Assembly (NCBI GenBank): GCA_038211615.1
Contig: JBBQVL010000005.1
Span: forward strand, 1 to 64,000
Direction of reading: 5' to 3'
DNA from: DASWJZ01 sp038211615
Lineage (GTDB): Bacteria; Pseudomonadota; Alphaproteobacteria; Rhizobiales; Afifellaceae
DNA: 64,000 nt
Position 1 is the first letter of the stretch. Every line of letters starts with the position of its first letter. Below the pieces are notes generated by a model that had not been told where the DNA came from, did not search any database, and worked only from the letters and a program-made list of their open reading frames with translations. The position numbers were made by a program, and so were the translations under genes. Positions 29,154-39,366 of this stretch are shown piece after piece.

Positions 29154-29450
29154 CTACTCCTTCAACTCTGCCGCCATGCGTTTGGCCGCCGCAATGTCGC
29201 GAACCTGAGTTCGTTTGTGACCGCCGCAGAGGAGCAGAACGACACTTCGTCCGTGTTGCACGAAATAGACCCGATAGCCTGCCCCGTAGTCGATGCGGAG
29301 TTCGCTGAGACCTTGGCCAATCGGGCGCACGTCGCCCGGATTTCCCAACGCCAACCGATCGAGGCGAGCCTGAATCCTCGCCCTTGCCCGCAAGTCACCG
29401 AGATCGCGAAGCCAAGCGTCAAACCGGTCGGTTTTCCGCAGCTCAAGCAC
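29154..29450 (-). CDS. RelE/HigB-type toxin
   Basis: 98 residues if started at GTG 29450 (residues LELRKTDRFDAWLRDL follow). It has the RelE-fold pattern ARIQARLDRLALGNPGDVRPIGQGLSELRIDYGAGYRVYF and a C-terminal GGHKRTQVRDIAAAKRMA. Such toxins cleave mRNA on the ribosome. The open frame extends to a TTG at 29483, but that would run through the likely promoter and operator. No Shine-Dalgarno is visible at 29450, so the message may be leaderless. Confidence 0.85.
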   Translation of the reverse strand: MLELRKTDRFDAWLRDLGDLRARARIQARLDRLALGNPGDVRPIGQGLSELRIDYGAGYRVYFVQHGRSVVLLLCGGHKRTQVRDIAAAKRMAAELKE

Positions 29451-29455
29451 GATTG

Positions 29456-29483
29456 ACTGTAGCCCGTAGGCTACGGAATGCAA
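29456..29483 (-). promoter_or_regulatory. Candidate promoter/operator of the toxin-antitoxin pair
   Basis: On the minus strand TTGCAT (29483-29478), a 16-base spacer and TACAGT (29461-29456) form a plausible promoter. The spacer contains the palindrome GTAGCC-CGTA-GGCTAC (29459-29474), a likely binding site for the antitoxin. Expected initiation is at or within a base or two of the GTG start codon at 29450. Confidence 0.45.
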
Positions 29484-29486
29484 CCT

Positions 29487-30806
29487 TTATTCCGGCAGCG
29501 GGCCGTTTTCCCGGAGCACGCTTCCCGCGAGGTAAAGCGAGCCGCAGATCAGGATGCGCGGCGGTTCGGCGTCGCCGCGCTCCACATGCAACGAGGCGAG
29601 CGCCGTATTCACGTCGGCGAAGGGGCGGGCCGGCACATCCGACTGCATGGCGATCTCGGCGAGACGCGCCGGATCGAAGCCCGCCTCGCTCATCGGCACC
29701 GGCACCGTCATGGCGTGGCGGACGAGCCCGGCGAACGGGCGGAAGAAGCCGGCGGGGTCCTTCGTCGTGAGCATGCCGCAGATCAGGAAGAGCGGCCGCG
29801 GATCGCGGTCCTCGATTTCGGCAAAGGCCTGCGCGATCGCCACCCCGGCCGCCGGATTGTGTCCGCCGTCGAGCCAGATTTCGGCGCCGGGCGGCGCGGC
29901 CTCCACGAGCGGCCCGGACTTCAGCCGCTGCATCCGGGCCGGCCACTCGGCGTTGACGAGGCCTGCCTCCACCGCCGCCGCGTCGAGCGGGATGCCGGCA
30001 CGCCGCAGAGTCGCGACCGCAAGTCCGGCGTTCTCCACCTGATGCGCGCCGAGGAGCTTTGGCAGCGGCAGGTCCAGGAGGCCGTAATCGTCCTGGTAGA
30101 CGAGGCGGCCGCGCTCGGCGAACGTCATGTAGTCCACGCCGTGGCGGAAGAGTACGGCGCCGACCGCCTTCGCCTCCAGCTCGATCATCGCCAGCACATG
30201 CTCGTTCTGCGGCGCCACGACCCCCGCCACGCCGTGCTTCAGGATGCCGGCTTTCTCCGCCGCGATCGCCGCCAGGTCGGTGCCGAGGAATTCGGCGTGA
30301 TCCAGGCTGATCGAGGCGATGACCGTGGCAAGCGGCCGGTCGACGACATTGGTCGCGTCGTAGCGCCCGCCGAGCCCCACTTCGAGCAGACAGAAATCCG
30401 CCGGCCGCGTGGCGTAGAGATGGAAGGCGACCGCGGTCGTCACCTCGAAGAAGGTGATCGCCTCCCCGCCGTTGACGCGCAGCACTTCCTGGATCGCCGC
30501 GATGAGGGTCGCGTCGTCGACGAGCCTTCCCCCGCCCCTGGCTCCGAGGCGAATACGCTCGTTGAAGCGCACGAGATGCGGCGACGTGTAGACATGCACG
30601 GAATGGCCGGCGCTCTCGAGCGCGGCACGCAGGAACGCGACGGTCGAGCCCTTGCCGTTGGTGCCGGCGACGTGGATCACCGGCGGCAGGCGGTCCTGCG
30701 GCCGGTCAAGGCGGTCGAGCAGCCGCGCGATGCGGCCGAGCGAAAGGTCGATCTTGCGCGGATGGAGCGTGCCGAGCACCTCCAGCAGCGAACTGAGCTC
30801 TGACAT
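29487..30806 (-). CDS. folC: Bifunctional folylpolyglutamate/dihydrofolate synthase
   Basis: 439 residues. It adds glutamate to folates and makes dihydrofolate. The P-loop VAGTNGKGSTVAFLRA lies at about residue 48, with FEVTTAVAF, SLDHAEFLG and LDGGHNPAAG further on. ATG 30806 follows the accD stop by 4 bases, so it is the last gene of trpA-accD-folC. The longer frame upstream is accD shadow. Confidence 0.96.
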   Translation of the reverse strand: MSELSSLLEVLGTLHPRKIDLSLGRIARLLDRLDRPQDRLPPVIHVAGTNGKGSTVAFLRAALESAGHSVHVYTSPHLVRFNERIRLGARGGGRLVDDATLIAAIQEVLRVNGGEAITFFEVTTAVAFHLYATRPADFCLLEVGLGGRYDATNVVDRPLATVIASISLDHAEFLGTDLAAIAAEKAGILKHGVAGVVAPQNEHVLAMIELEAKAVGAVLFRHGVDYMTFAERGRLVYQDDYGLLDLPLPKLLGAHQVENAGLAVATLRRAGIPLDAAAVEAGLVNAEWPARMQRLKSGPLVEAAPPGAEIWLDGGHNPAAGVAIAQAFAEIEDRDPRPLFLICGMLTTKDPAGFFRPFAGLVRHAMTVPVPMSEAGFDPARLAEIAMQSDVPARPFADVNTALASLHVERGDAEPPRILICGSLYLAGSVLRENGPLPE

Positions 30807-30810
30807 GAAA

Positions 30811-31791
<981 letters not shown>

Positions 31792-31814
31792 CCGGCAATC
31801 CTCTGTTTCAGCCG

Positions 31815-32654
31815 CTACTCGGCCGCCATCAGGCGGGATGCCCGCACGCCTTGCGCGAGCGCGGCGACGAGATCGGTGACGGCGTGGACCGTCTTCGGAG
31901 TGGCGCGCTGCTCCGCATCGAGGCTCGTCTGCAGCGCGCGCACCAGCGCCGAACCTACCACCACGCCGTCCGCGTTCCGCCCGATCGCGGCCGCCTGCTC
32001 CGGCGTAGTGACCCCGAAGCCGACGGCAACCGGTAGATCGGTATGCCGCTTGATCCGGTCAACCGCTTCCGCAACGCGGAGGTTGTCGGGCGTCTTGGTT
32101 CCGGTGATGCCGGTTATCGAAACGTAATAGACGAAACCCGAGGTGTTCTGGAGCACCGCCGGCAGCCGCTTGTCGTCGGTGGTGGGTGTCGCGAGGCGGA
32201 TGAAGTTCAGGCCTGCCTTCATCGCGGGAATGCAGAGCTCCTCGTCCTCCTCCGGCGGCAGGTCGACCACGATGAGACCATCCACGCCGGCGGCCTTCGC
32301 GTCCGCCAGGAAGCGGTCGTTGCCGTAGATGTAGATCGGGTTGTAGTAGCCCATCAGCACGATCGGCGTGTCCTGGTCGCCCTTGCGGAACTCCCGCACC
32401 ATGCGCAGCGTCTTCACCTGCGTCTGCCCGCCGTGCAGCGCCCGCAGGCCCGCCGCCTGGATCGCCGGGCCGTCGGCCATCGGATCGGAGAACGGCATGC
32501 CAAGCTCGATGACATCGGCGCCAGCCGCCGGCAGCGCTTTCAGGAGCGCGAGCGAGGTATCGTAGTCCGGGTCGCCGGCCGTCACGAAAGTGACGAGCGC
32601 CGGGCGCGCGGCCTTCTGCAATTCGGCAAAACGGCGTTCGATGCGGGCGATCAT
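31815..32654 (-). CDS. trpA: Tryptophan synthase alpha subunit
   Basis: 279 residues. Cleaves indole-3-glycerol phosphate to indole. The catalytic Glu and Asp lie in ADVIELGMPFSDPMADGP, and VGFGVTTPEQ and GVVVGSALV form the phosphate-binding end. Start ATG 32654. It stands first in trpA-accD-folC and, unusually, is separated from trpB by 4.8 kb. A terminator-like hairpin lies 35 bases upstream of its start. Confidence 0.96.
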   Translation of the reverse strand: MIARIERRFAELQKAARPALVTFVTAGDPDYDTSLALLKALPAAGADVIELGMPFSDPMADGPAIQAAGLRALHGGQTQVKTLRMVREFRKGDQDTPIVLMGYYNPIYIYGNDRFLADAKAAGVDGLIVVDLPPEEDEELCIPAMKAGLNFIRLATPTTDDKRLPAVLQNTSGFVYYVSITGITGTKTPDNLRVAEAVDRIKRHTDLPVAVGFGVTTPEQAAAIGRNADGVVVGSALVRALQTSLDAEQRATPKTVHAVTDLVAALAQGVRASRLMAAE

Positions 32655-32686
32655 GCGTCTCGGTATCACACTCCGGCACAACGGGA

Positions 32687-32709
32687 AAAGGCCGGGTTCC
32701 CCCGGCTTT
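32687..32709 (-). terminator. Terminator-like hairpin just upstream of trpA
   Basis: On the minus strand GCCGGG, a 4-base GGAA loop and CCCGGC are followed directly by CTTTT. It would stop transcription coming from the trpB side, 33 bases before the trpA start codon. No tryptophan-rich leader peptide is visible upstream, so attenuation is not supported. Confidence 0.5.
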
Positions 32710-32817
32710 GATTTCGGCCGCTGTCGCATCGGCGATACCGGGTTGCGTTATCCCGCTCCGGGAGAACAAACTGCCGTCTCGCCCGATGATGGATTTCTCG
32801 TCTTGAGGAGACCTCGA

Positions 32818-34323
32818 ATGTTCAACCGCTCAAGCAAACTTGCCGCTGCCGCCATTGCTGTCCTCGCCGCGACCCTGGCGTCGGCGGAAGCGGAAACAGT
32901 AAAACTCACCATCCTCGGCGTCGGGGACATCTACAATTTCTCCGGCCTGAAGGACAGCGGCGGGTTCGCCCGCCTGAACGCCGTCGCGAAGGCCGAAAAG
33001 GCGAACAACCCGAACTTCCTCTACGTCTTCGACGGCGACATGCTGTCGCCCTCGCTGCTGTCCGGCCTCGACAAGGGCGAGAACACGATCGCGCTGACCA
33101 ACCTTGTGCCGTTCGACATCGCCGTTCCGGGCAACCACGAGTTCGATTTCGGCCCGGAAAACTTCCTCGAGAAGGTGAAGGCGTCGAAATACCCCTGGGC
33201 GGCGATCAACGTGACGCATGCCGACGGATCGGCGATCGACGGCCTCGGCGGCACGCTGGTGAAGGAGATTGGCGGCCTCAAGGTCGCGCTCGTCCCGGTC
33301 GCGCAGGACACGACCCCGCAGGTGTCGAGTTCCGGCGACTGGAAATTCGCCGACACCGTCGCCGCCGCGATCGATGGCGCGCGGACTGCGCGCGCCGCCG
33401 GCGCCGACCTCGTCGTCGGGGTGATCCAGGGCGACCACGCCTATGACCGCGCCATCATGGCGAGCCACGCCTTCGACGTGATCGTTTCCGGCGACGACCA
33501 CGACTACATGACCGGCTATGACGGCATCACCGCCTACGTCGAGACCTCGACGGAAGCGAAATATCTCGCCCCCCTCGATCTGACGGTCAATGTCGAGGAG
33601 AAGGAGGGCAAGCGCACCGTCTCCTGGGAGCCCGCCTTCCGCTTCATCAACACGAAGAGCGTGACGCCCGATCCGGAAACGCAGACGCTTGTCGATGCGC
33701 TCAAGGCGAGGCTCGACGAGAGCCTCAATGTGGAGATCGGCGCGACCGTCGGCCCGCTCGACTCGCGTCGCAATATCGTGCGGAGCGAGGAATCGGCGAT
33801 CGGCAACCTGATCGCCGACGCCATGCGTGCCGCCACCGGCGCCGACGTCGCGATCACCAATGGCGGCGGCATCCGCGCCGACCGGCAATACGACGCCGGA
33901 ACGGTGCTGACGCGGAAGGACATCCTGACCGAGCTTCCGTTCGGCAACGTGACCGTCGTCACCGAGATCATGGGACAGCGGCTGCGGGACGCGCTGGAGA
34001 ACGGCTTCAGCCAGGTGGAGGACGGCGCGGGCCGCTTTCCGCAGATCTCCGGCATGACGGTGGTGGCCGACCTCAAGCAGCCGGCGGGAAGCCGCGTCGT
34101 CTCGGTCAAGGTTGGAGGAAAGCCGCTCGATCCGGCGGCGACCTACAAGGTTGCGACCAACGACTTCATGCTGAACGGCGGCGACGGCTACACACCGCTC
34201 ACCGGCGGCAACGTGCTGGTCGGACCTCGCGGCGGCAAGCTGATGGCGAGCACCGTCATCAACTACATCGCGAAGGCGGGGAAGGTTGACGCCAAGGTGG
34301 AAGGACGCATCGCCTTCAAGTGA
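32818..34323 (+). CDS. Secreted 5'-nucleotidase / cyclic phosphodiesterase
   Basis: 501 residues with a signal peptide (about residues 1-26, ending ASAEAE). The N-terminal metallophosphoesterase domain has GNHEFDFG and the DGDMLSPS and GDDHDYM metal ligands. The C-terminal 5'-nucleotidase domain has NGGGIRAD and ATNDFMLNGGDGY. It releases phosphate and nucleosides in the periplasm. TTGAGGAG before ATG 32818 decides the start. It lies on the strand opposite to the trp genes, inside the interval that separates trpA from trpB. Confidence 0.93.
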   Translation: MFNRSSKLAAAAIAVLAATLASAEAETVKLTILGVGDIYNFSGLKDSGGFARLNAVAKAEKANNPNFLYVFDGDMLSPSLLSGLDKGENTIALTNLVPFDIAVPGNHEFDFGPENFLEKVKASKYPWAAINVTHADGSAIDGLGGTLVKEIGGLKVALVPVAQDTTPQVSSSGDWKFADTVAAAIDGARTARAAGADLVVGVIQGDHAYDRAIMASHAFDVIVSGDDHDYMTGYDGITAYVETSTEAKYLAPLDLTVNVEEKEGKRTVSWEPAFRFINTKSVTPDPETQTLVDALKARLDESLNVEIGATVGPLDSRRNIVRSEESAIGNLIADAMRAATGADVAITNGGGIRADRQYDAGTVLTRKDILTELPFGNVTVVTEIMGQRLRDALENGFSQVEDGAGRFPQISGMTVVADLKQPAGSRVVSVKVGGKPLDPAATYKVATNDFMLNGGDGYTPLTGGNVLVGPRGGKLMASTVINYIAKAGKVDAKVEGRIAFK

Positions 34324-34368
34324 GCGCCGGTCGCATCGGACCGGCGCCCGCGTTTCTCGCCTCGGCTG

Positions 34369-35826
34369 CTACTGGCAGCTTGCCGGCGCGCCGTGGTGGC
34401 GGACCGGGCCGCAGCGGAGGCCGACGACGTCCGGCCGCGCAACGGGTCCCCGCCTCGCGGTCATCGCGTGGCTCACCGGCAGGGCGGGCACCGCCTGGTC
34501 GTAGAGCCAGGCATTCAGGAGGCTGCGCACAGAGGCGTTGTGGCTGACAAAGACCGCGGTATCGATGAAGTTCGCCGAACTTGCGTTGCCGCCGCGATAG
34601 ACGTCGAGGAAGGTGTGGAGGATGCGGAAGAAGGTCCGGTCGCCAACCTTCAGCCTGAGTGCGTAGAGCGCCGCCGCGCCGCGCAGATAGACGCTGTCGC
34701 TGAAGATTTCGTCCGGAGAGTCGACCACGGCCGGCCCGAGATGGTGGGAGGCGACGTAGTCGTAATTGTCCTGCATCGCGGCCTCGAAGGCGGCGGGATT
34801 GTTGCGGTTCGGCCAGAGGATCTCGAAATACGTGGCCGAGCCTTCGGCGATCCAGAGGTCAGCCCACTTCTTCACCGAGACGGAATCCCCGAACCATTGA
34901 TGCGCCAGCTCGTGCGCGACGAAAGCCTCGTCGGACGCGCCGAGCGGGAACGTCGTGATCGACTGCGTCTCCAGCGCATAATAGAGGATCGGATCGGCGA
35001 CCACTGCCGCCCCATAGCTCTCGAACGGATAGCGGCCGATCAGGTGCTCGAAATAGGGGATCATCTTCGCCGCGAGGAGATGTCCCTGGATTTCCGCCGG
35101 AGGCGTGCCGGCCGGCGAATAGACCCGCACCGGGATGCCGTCCGACGTGCGCCTGGTGGCGACGTTGAACTTGTTGACATGCACCGTCGCGAGCCACGTC
35201 GTCATCTGATGCGGCATGTCCCAGACGAACCGCTTCTTCATGCCGATGGCGCGGATCGATTGCAGCGTGCCGTTCGCGACGCCGAGATAGGCGGCGGGCA
35301 CCGTGACGGCGATGGTGAAGCGCGCCTTGTCGGTCGGCTCGTCGTTCGCCGGATAGAAGGTCGAGGCGCCGACCGGCTCGCTCACCACATAGGCGGCGTT
35401 GCCGTATTTGAACCAGCCGAGCTCGTAGTCGGAATCGGTCGGGTCGGTAATCGGATGCGGTGTGCCGGCATAGTCGACCACCAGCCTGAACGTCGCCCCG
35501 CGCGGGATCGGCCAGCGCGGCGTGATGGTGAGCTTGTCATGCGCCTGCGAGAAGCCGGCGGGGACGCCCTGCACCTTCGCCTTTGATACGGTGAGGCCCG
35601 CAAGGTCGAGGGTGAAGGAGGTCAGCCGTGTCTGCGCAAAGATCAGGAGGCTCGCCTCCGCGTCGAGATGGCCGGTCGTCGGCGCGACATCGAGGTCGAG
35701 CCCGTAATGCAGGACATCGATGCCGTTGTTGCCGAAGGTCGGGAAGAACGGATCGATTGCGAAAGCCGGGCCAGCGACAAGGCCGGCGGCAAACGCGAGC
35801 GAAGCGATTTTGAGATGCGCGGACAT
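34369..35826 (-). CDS. Secreted M1-family metallopeptidase
   Basis: 485 residues with a signal peptide (MSAHLKIASLAFAAGLVAG..., cut near AFA). The zinc site is HELAHQWFGD with the third ligand Glu 18 residues later in WIAEGSATYFE, the exact M1 spacing. The exopeptidase motif usually GxMEN is YALETQ here, keeping the glutamate. Typical M1 peptidases have extra C-terminal domains. This one ends soon after the catalytic domain. The last residues (from TARRGP) are proline/arginine-rich. It is convergent with the nucleotidase gene, 45 bases apart. Confidence 0.9.
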   Translation of the reverse strand: MSAHLKIASLAFAAGLVAGPAFAIDPFFPTFGNNGIDVLHYGLDLDVAPTTGHLDAEASLLIFAQTRLTSFTLDLAGLTVSKAKVQGVPAGFSQAHDKLTITPRWPIPRGATFRLVVDYAGTPHPITDPTDSDYELGWFKYGNAAYVVSEPVGASTFYPANDEPTDKARFTIAVTVPAAYLGVANGTLQSIRAIGMKKRFVWDMPHQMTTWLATVHVNKFNVATRRTSDGIPVRVYSPAGTPPAEIQGHLLAAKMIPYFEHLIGRYPFESYGAAVVADPILYYALETQSITTFPLGASDEAFVAHELAHQWFGDSVSVKKWADLWIAEGSATYFEILWPNRNNPAAFEAAMQDNYDYVASHHLGPAVVDSPDEIFSDSVYLRGAAALYALRLKVGDRTFFRILHTFLDVYRGGNASSANFIDTAVFVSHNASVRSLLNAWLYDQAVPALPVSHAMTARRGPVARPDVVGLRCGPVRHHGAPASCQ

Positions 35827-36000
35827 TGAACCCCCTGATGACGCGAGGACAGGCTCGACCATAAGCCGCCGCAGGATTATTGCCGTTCCGCCCAACACTT
35901 AACGAGCCGAAGACTTAAAAAAGGGCAGCAACGGAAAGGCGCTGTCAAGAGGGTCCGTGCAGGAGCGCCCGCCGCGGCGGGTTCCGACAAGCGCTTCGGT

Positions 36001-37350
36001 TCACAGGGTGAGCTTGAAGATGGTTCCGCAGCCGTTGCTGCAAGCGTTCGATCCGCCGCCCTTGGTGATCCCGTAGAACACCCCCGCTCCACCGCGCGTA
36101 AGTCCGGCGACCGGGGAAGCGCCGTCGCTGCCGACGAACTTGTGCACCACCGTCTTCGTCCAGACCGCATGGCCAGGGGTGGGGGGCGCAAGCTTGAAGA
36201 GGATGCCGCAGCCTCCGGTGCAGGCGGTGGATCCGCCGCCGCCCGTCAACCCGTAGAGTGCGCCGGCCGCATCGGCGACGAGGCCCGCGTAGGGTTGTGA
36301 TCCGTCGGCGCCGCCCTTGAAATTGTAGATCGTGCGTTTGACCCATTTCGTCTGCCCGGCGGTCGGGGGCGTCAGGCTGAAAATCGTTCCGTTGCCGGTG
36401 GTGCCTCCCGAAAGCGTGCTGCCGTAGATGATCCCCTTGTCATCCCGCAGGAGATGATCGTCGGTGTAGGGCGTGTGCCCGTCCACGCCACCCTGGAAGG
36501 CGTGCAGCGTCGTGGCGGTCCACTTCGTCTGTCCTGCCGCAGGAGGCGTCAGGCGGTAGACCACGCCGCAGTCGATCTGGAATAGATACGGGCACGCACT
36601 GGTGTCGCCGCCGGCGGAGGTCGTGCCGTAGAGCCTGCCGGCGCTGTCGCGGATCAGGCCGGCGGCGACCGGCTGTGCGCCATCTGCACCGCCCTTGAAG
36701 GCATAGACCAGGGTGCGGGTCCAAAGGGTCTTGCCGGCTGCCGGCGCGGTCAGCTTGAACACGCTTCCGCAGCCGTCCCGGAAGGAAAAGCAATAGCCGC
36801 CGGAAGGCTGCGGCACGCCGCGGTTCGTGGTCCCGAAAAGCGCACCAGACGGATCGAGGAGGAGGCTGCCGTAAGGATTGCTGCCGTCGTTGCCGGCGAA
36901 CGAATAGAGAAGCGTCTTGGTCCAGGGGACCTGCGCCGCGGGCTTCAACTGAAAGACGGTCCCGCAGCCGCCGGTGCAGGAGGCCTTCCCGCCGTTGACC
37001 GTCGTTCCGACCAGCGTCCCGGAAGAATTGAGCACCAGCACCGAAAAGGGATTGAGGCCGTCGGCGCCCCCCTTGAACCGGTAGAGAGTGCTGCGCGTCC
37101 ACGGGACCTTGCCCGGTGCCGGGGGTGTCAGCTTGATGACGGTGCCGCAGCCGCTGCTGCAGGCAGAATTTGTGATGCCGCCGGAGGTCCCAACCGCGAA
37201 AAGCGCCCCGGAGGCGGCGCGAAACACCGGGCCTAACGGAGCCGATCCGTCGGAGCCGGTGAACTTGAAGATCGTTGTAAAGGTCACGGCGGCGTTGGCC
37301 TGGCCCGCCAGAGCCAGCACCAGGGTGAGGAGAATTGCGCGAATGACCAT
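36001..37350 (-). CDS. Seven-repeat GloVer-type secreted protein
   Basis: 449 residues with a signal peptide (MVIRAILLTLVLALAGQANA). The rest is seven repeats of about 60 residues built on the pattern F-x-G-x-D-G-x-x-P ... G-x-L-x-G-T-T ... C-x-x-G-C-G-T-V-F-x-L-x-P-P ... W-T-x-x-x-L-Y-x-F, the tandem GloVer-containing repeat. Several repeats carry a Cys pair (CxxGC) that could form a disulfide. GGAG stands 8 bases before ATG 37350. Seven units suggest a beta-propeller. The function is unknown. It lies 82 bases after trpB. Confidence 0.85.
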   Translation of the reverse strand: MVIRAILLTLVLALAGQANAAVTFTTIFKFTGSDGSAPLGPVFRAASGALFAVGTSGGITNSACSSGCGTVIKLTPPAPGKVPWTRSTLYRFKGGADGLNPFSVLVLNSSGTLVGTTVNGGKASCTGGCGTVFQLKPAAQVPWTKTLLYSFAGNDGSNPYGSLLLDPSGALFGTTNRGVPQPSGGYCFSFRDGCGSVFKLTAPAAGKTLWTRTLVYAFKGGADGAQPVAAGLIRDSAGRLYGTTSAGGDTSACPYLFQIDCGVVYRLTPPAAGQTKWTATTLHAFQGGVDGHTPYTDDHLLRDDKGIIYGSTLSGGTTGNGTIFSLTPPTAGQTKWVKRTIYNFKGGADGSQPYAGLVADAAGALYGLTGGGGSTACTGGCGILFKLAPPTPGHAVWTKTVVHKFVGSDGASPVAGLTRGGAGVFYGITKGGGSNACSNGCGTIFKLTL

Positions 37351-37432
37351 GTCTGAGCTCCAGCCGGCCTCTTCGAACATGAGTGTTAGCGGATAGGCCG
37401 GGCAGTGAGAAGCGGCCTGCGCCAGGCCTTGA

Positions 37433-38683
37433 TCAGATCTCGAAGCCGAGGATCTTTCCGACCGTGAACACATCCTTGTCGCCGCGGCCGCACATGTTCA
37501 TCACGATGATCTGGTCCTTGCCCATGGTGGGCGCGAGCTTGATCACCTGCGCCAGCGCGTGCGCCGGCTCGAGCGCCGGGATGATGCCTTCGAGCTTGGT
37601 GCAGAGCTGGAAGGCGTTCAGCGCCTCCGCGTCGGTCGCCGGCACGTAGGTCACCCGACCGGAATCCTTCAGCCACGAATGCTCCGGGCCGACGCCCGGA
37701 TAGTCGAGCCCGGCCGAGATCGAGTGGCCCTCGAGAATCTGCCCGTCGGAATCCTGCAGGAGATAGGTGCGGTTGCCGTGCAGCACGCCCGGCGTCCCGC
37801 CGGTCATCGAGGCGGCGTGGCCGTTCTCGACATCCAGCCCGTGGCCGCCGGCTTCCACGCCGTAGCTCGCGACGTCGCGCTCGTCGAGGAAGGGATCGAA
37901 GAGGCCGATGGCGTGCGAGCCGCCGCCGATCGCCGCGACCAGCGCGTCGGGGAGACGGCCCTCGGCCGCCATGATCTGCTCGCGCGCTTCGTTGCCGATC
38001 ACCGACTGGAAGTCGCGCACCATGGCCGGAGAGGGGTGCGGGCCGGCGGCCGTGCCGATCAGGTAATAGGTGCTCTCGACGTTCGACACCCAGTCGCGCA
38101 ACGCCTCGTTCATCGCGTCCTTCAGCGTGCCGGCGCCCGAGGTCACCGGATTCACCTCCGCGCCGAGGAGCTTCATGCGGAAGACGTTCGGCTTCTGCCG
38201 CTCGATGTCGGTCGCGCCCATGTAGACGACGCAGGGGAGGCCGAAGCGCGCACAGACGGTCGCGGCGGCGACGCCGTGCTGGCCGGCGCCGGTCTCCGCG
38301 ACGATGCGTTTCTTCCCCATGCGGCGCGCCAGCAGGATCTGGCCGAGGCAATTGTTGATCTTGTGCGAGCCGGTGTGATTCAGCTCGTCGCGCTTGAAAT
38401 AGATTTTCGCGCCGCCGTTCTGGCCGGAGGTCGCGGAGACCTCGCGGAGGTGCTCCGTCAGACGCTCGGCGAAATAGAGCGGGCTCGGCCGGCCGGTATA
38501 GTGCGTGCCGAGATGCGTCAGCTCCGCCTGGTAGGCCGGGTCGTTCTTCGCCGTCTCATAGGCCTGCTCGAGATCGAGGACGAGCGGCATCAGCGTCTCG
38601 GCGACGAAGCGTCCGCCGTAGAGGCCGAAGCGGCCACGCTCGTCGGGGCCGGAGCGGTAGGTGTTGGGCGGGGGGACGTTCAC
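37433..38683 (-). CDS. trpB: Tryptophan synthase beta subunit
   Basis: 416 residues. PLP enzyme joining indole and serine. The Schiff-base lysine is in NHTGSHKINNCLGQ, and GGGSHAIGLFDPF binds the PLP phosphate. Start is GTG 38683, overlapping the trpF stop (GTGA) with AAGGAG 9 bases upstream. trpF-trpB are coupled, but the expected next gene trpA is displaced. Confidence 0.97.
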   Translation of the reverse strand: MNVPPPNTYRSGPDERGRFGLYGGRFVAETLMPLVLDLEQAYETAKNDPAYQAELTHLGTHYTGRPSPLYFAERLTEHLREVSATSGQNGGAKIYFKRDELNHTGSHKINNCLGQILLARRMGKKRIVAETGAGQHGVAAATVCARFGLPCVVYMGATDIERQKPNVFRMKLLGAEVNPVTSGAGTLKDAMNEALRDWVSNVESTYYLIGTAAGPHPSPAMVRDFQSVIGNEAREQIMAAEGRLPDALVAAIGGGSHAIGLFDPFLDERDVASYGVEAGGHGLDVENGHAASMTGGTPGVLHGNRTYLLQDSDGQILEGHSISAGLDYPGVGPEHSWLKDSGRVTYVPATDAEALNAFQLCTKLEGIIPALEPAHALAQVIKLAPTMGKDQIIVMNMCGRGDKDVFTVGKILGFEI

Positions 38684-39366
38684 GCGGCGCGCTCCTTGTC
38701 GGTTCCGCCTGCCGGCCGCAGCGCTGCCCGGTCGTAGGCGCGGACTGCCTTGATGAAGGCGCGGATGCGGACGGGATCCTTGCGGCCGGGAGCGCTTTCG
38801 ACCCCCGACGATACGTCGACGCCCGGTGCGCGCGTCGCCTCGAGCGCCACGGTGACGTTCTTCGTCTTCAGGCCGCCGGAGAGGAACCACGGGCCGGGCC
38901 AGCGGAAACCCTCCAGCACCGACCAGTCGAAGGTGACGCCGTGGCCGCCCGGACGGGTGGCGTCGCGCGGCGGTTTCGCGTCGAGGAGCAGACGGTCCGA
39001 CCGGAACGCGGTGGCGGCCGAAAGGTCCGCCCGCGTCGCAACGCCGATCACCTTGATCAGCGGCAGCTTCACCAGCGTCCCGATCGAATCGACCCGCGCC
39101 GGCGTTTCCCTGCCGTGCAACTGCAGAAGATCGGGCCGCAATGTCTCTGCGATGGCGCGCAGCAGCGAATCGTCGCCGTCGACGGTCAGGGCCACGATCC
39201 GCGCCTCCCCCCGCACGCGCTCGGCAAGCGCCGCGGCGCGCGCCAGCGGCACGTTGCGCGGGCTCGGCGGAAACAGCACGAATCCGACGAAATCCGCTCC
39301 CGCCTCAAGCGCGGCGTCAACGCTCTCCTCGTCGGAAAGCCCGCAGATTTTGACCTCTGTCGGCAT
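38680..39366 (-). CDS. trpF: Phosphoribosylanthranilate isomerase
   Basis: 228 residues. Isomerises phosphoribosylanthranilate in tryptophan synthesis. It shows the N-terminal VKICGLSDEES motif with the catalytic Cys, QLHGRETP, and the C-terminal LSGGLKTKNV and VDVSSGVESAPGRKD phosphate-binding segments. First gene of the trpFB pair. About 200 bases upstream the strand switches to the small membrane peptide. Confidence 0.97.
   Translation of the reverse strand: MPTEVKICGLSDEESVDAALEAGADFVGFVLFPPSPRNVPLARAAALAERVRGEARIVALTVDGDDSLLRAIAETLRPDLLQLHGRETPARVDSIGTLVKLPLIKVIGVATRADLSAATAFRSDRLLLDAKPPRDATRPGGHGVTFDWSVLEGFRWPGPWFLSGGLKTKNVTVALEATRAPGVDVSSGVESAPGRKDPVRIRAFIKAVRAYDRAALRPAGGTDKERAA

Noticed and set aside
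32655..32817. Tryptophan attenuator before trpA
   Set aside because: The hairpin with CTTTT is present, but no leader peptide with tryptophan codons can be read upstream.
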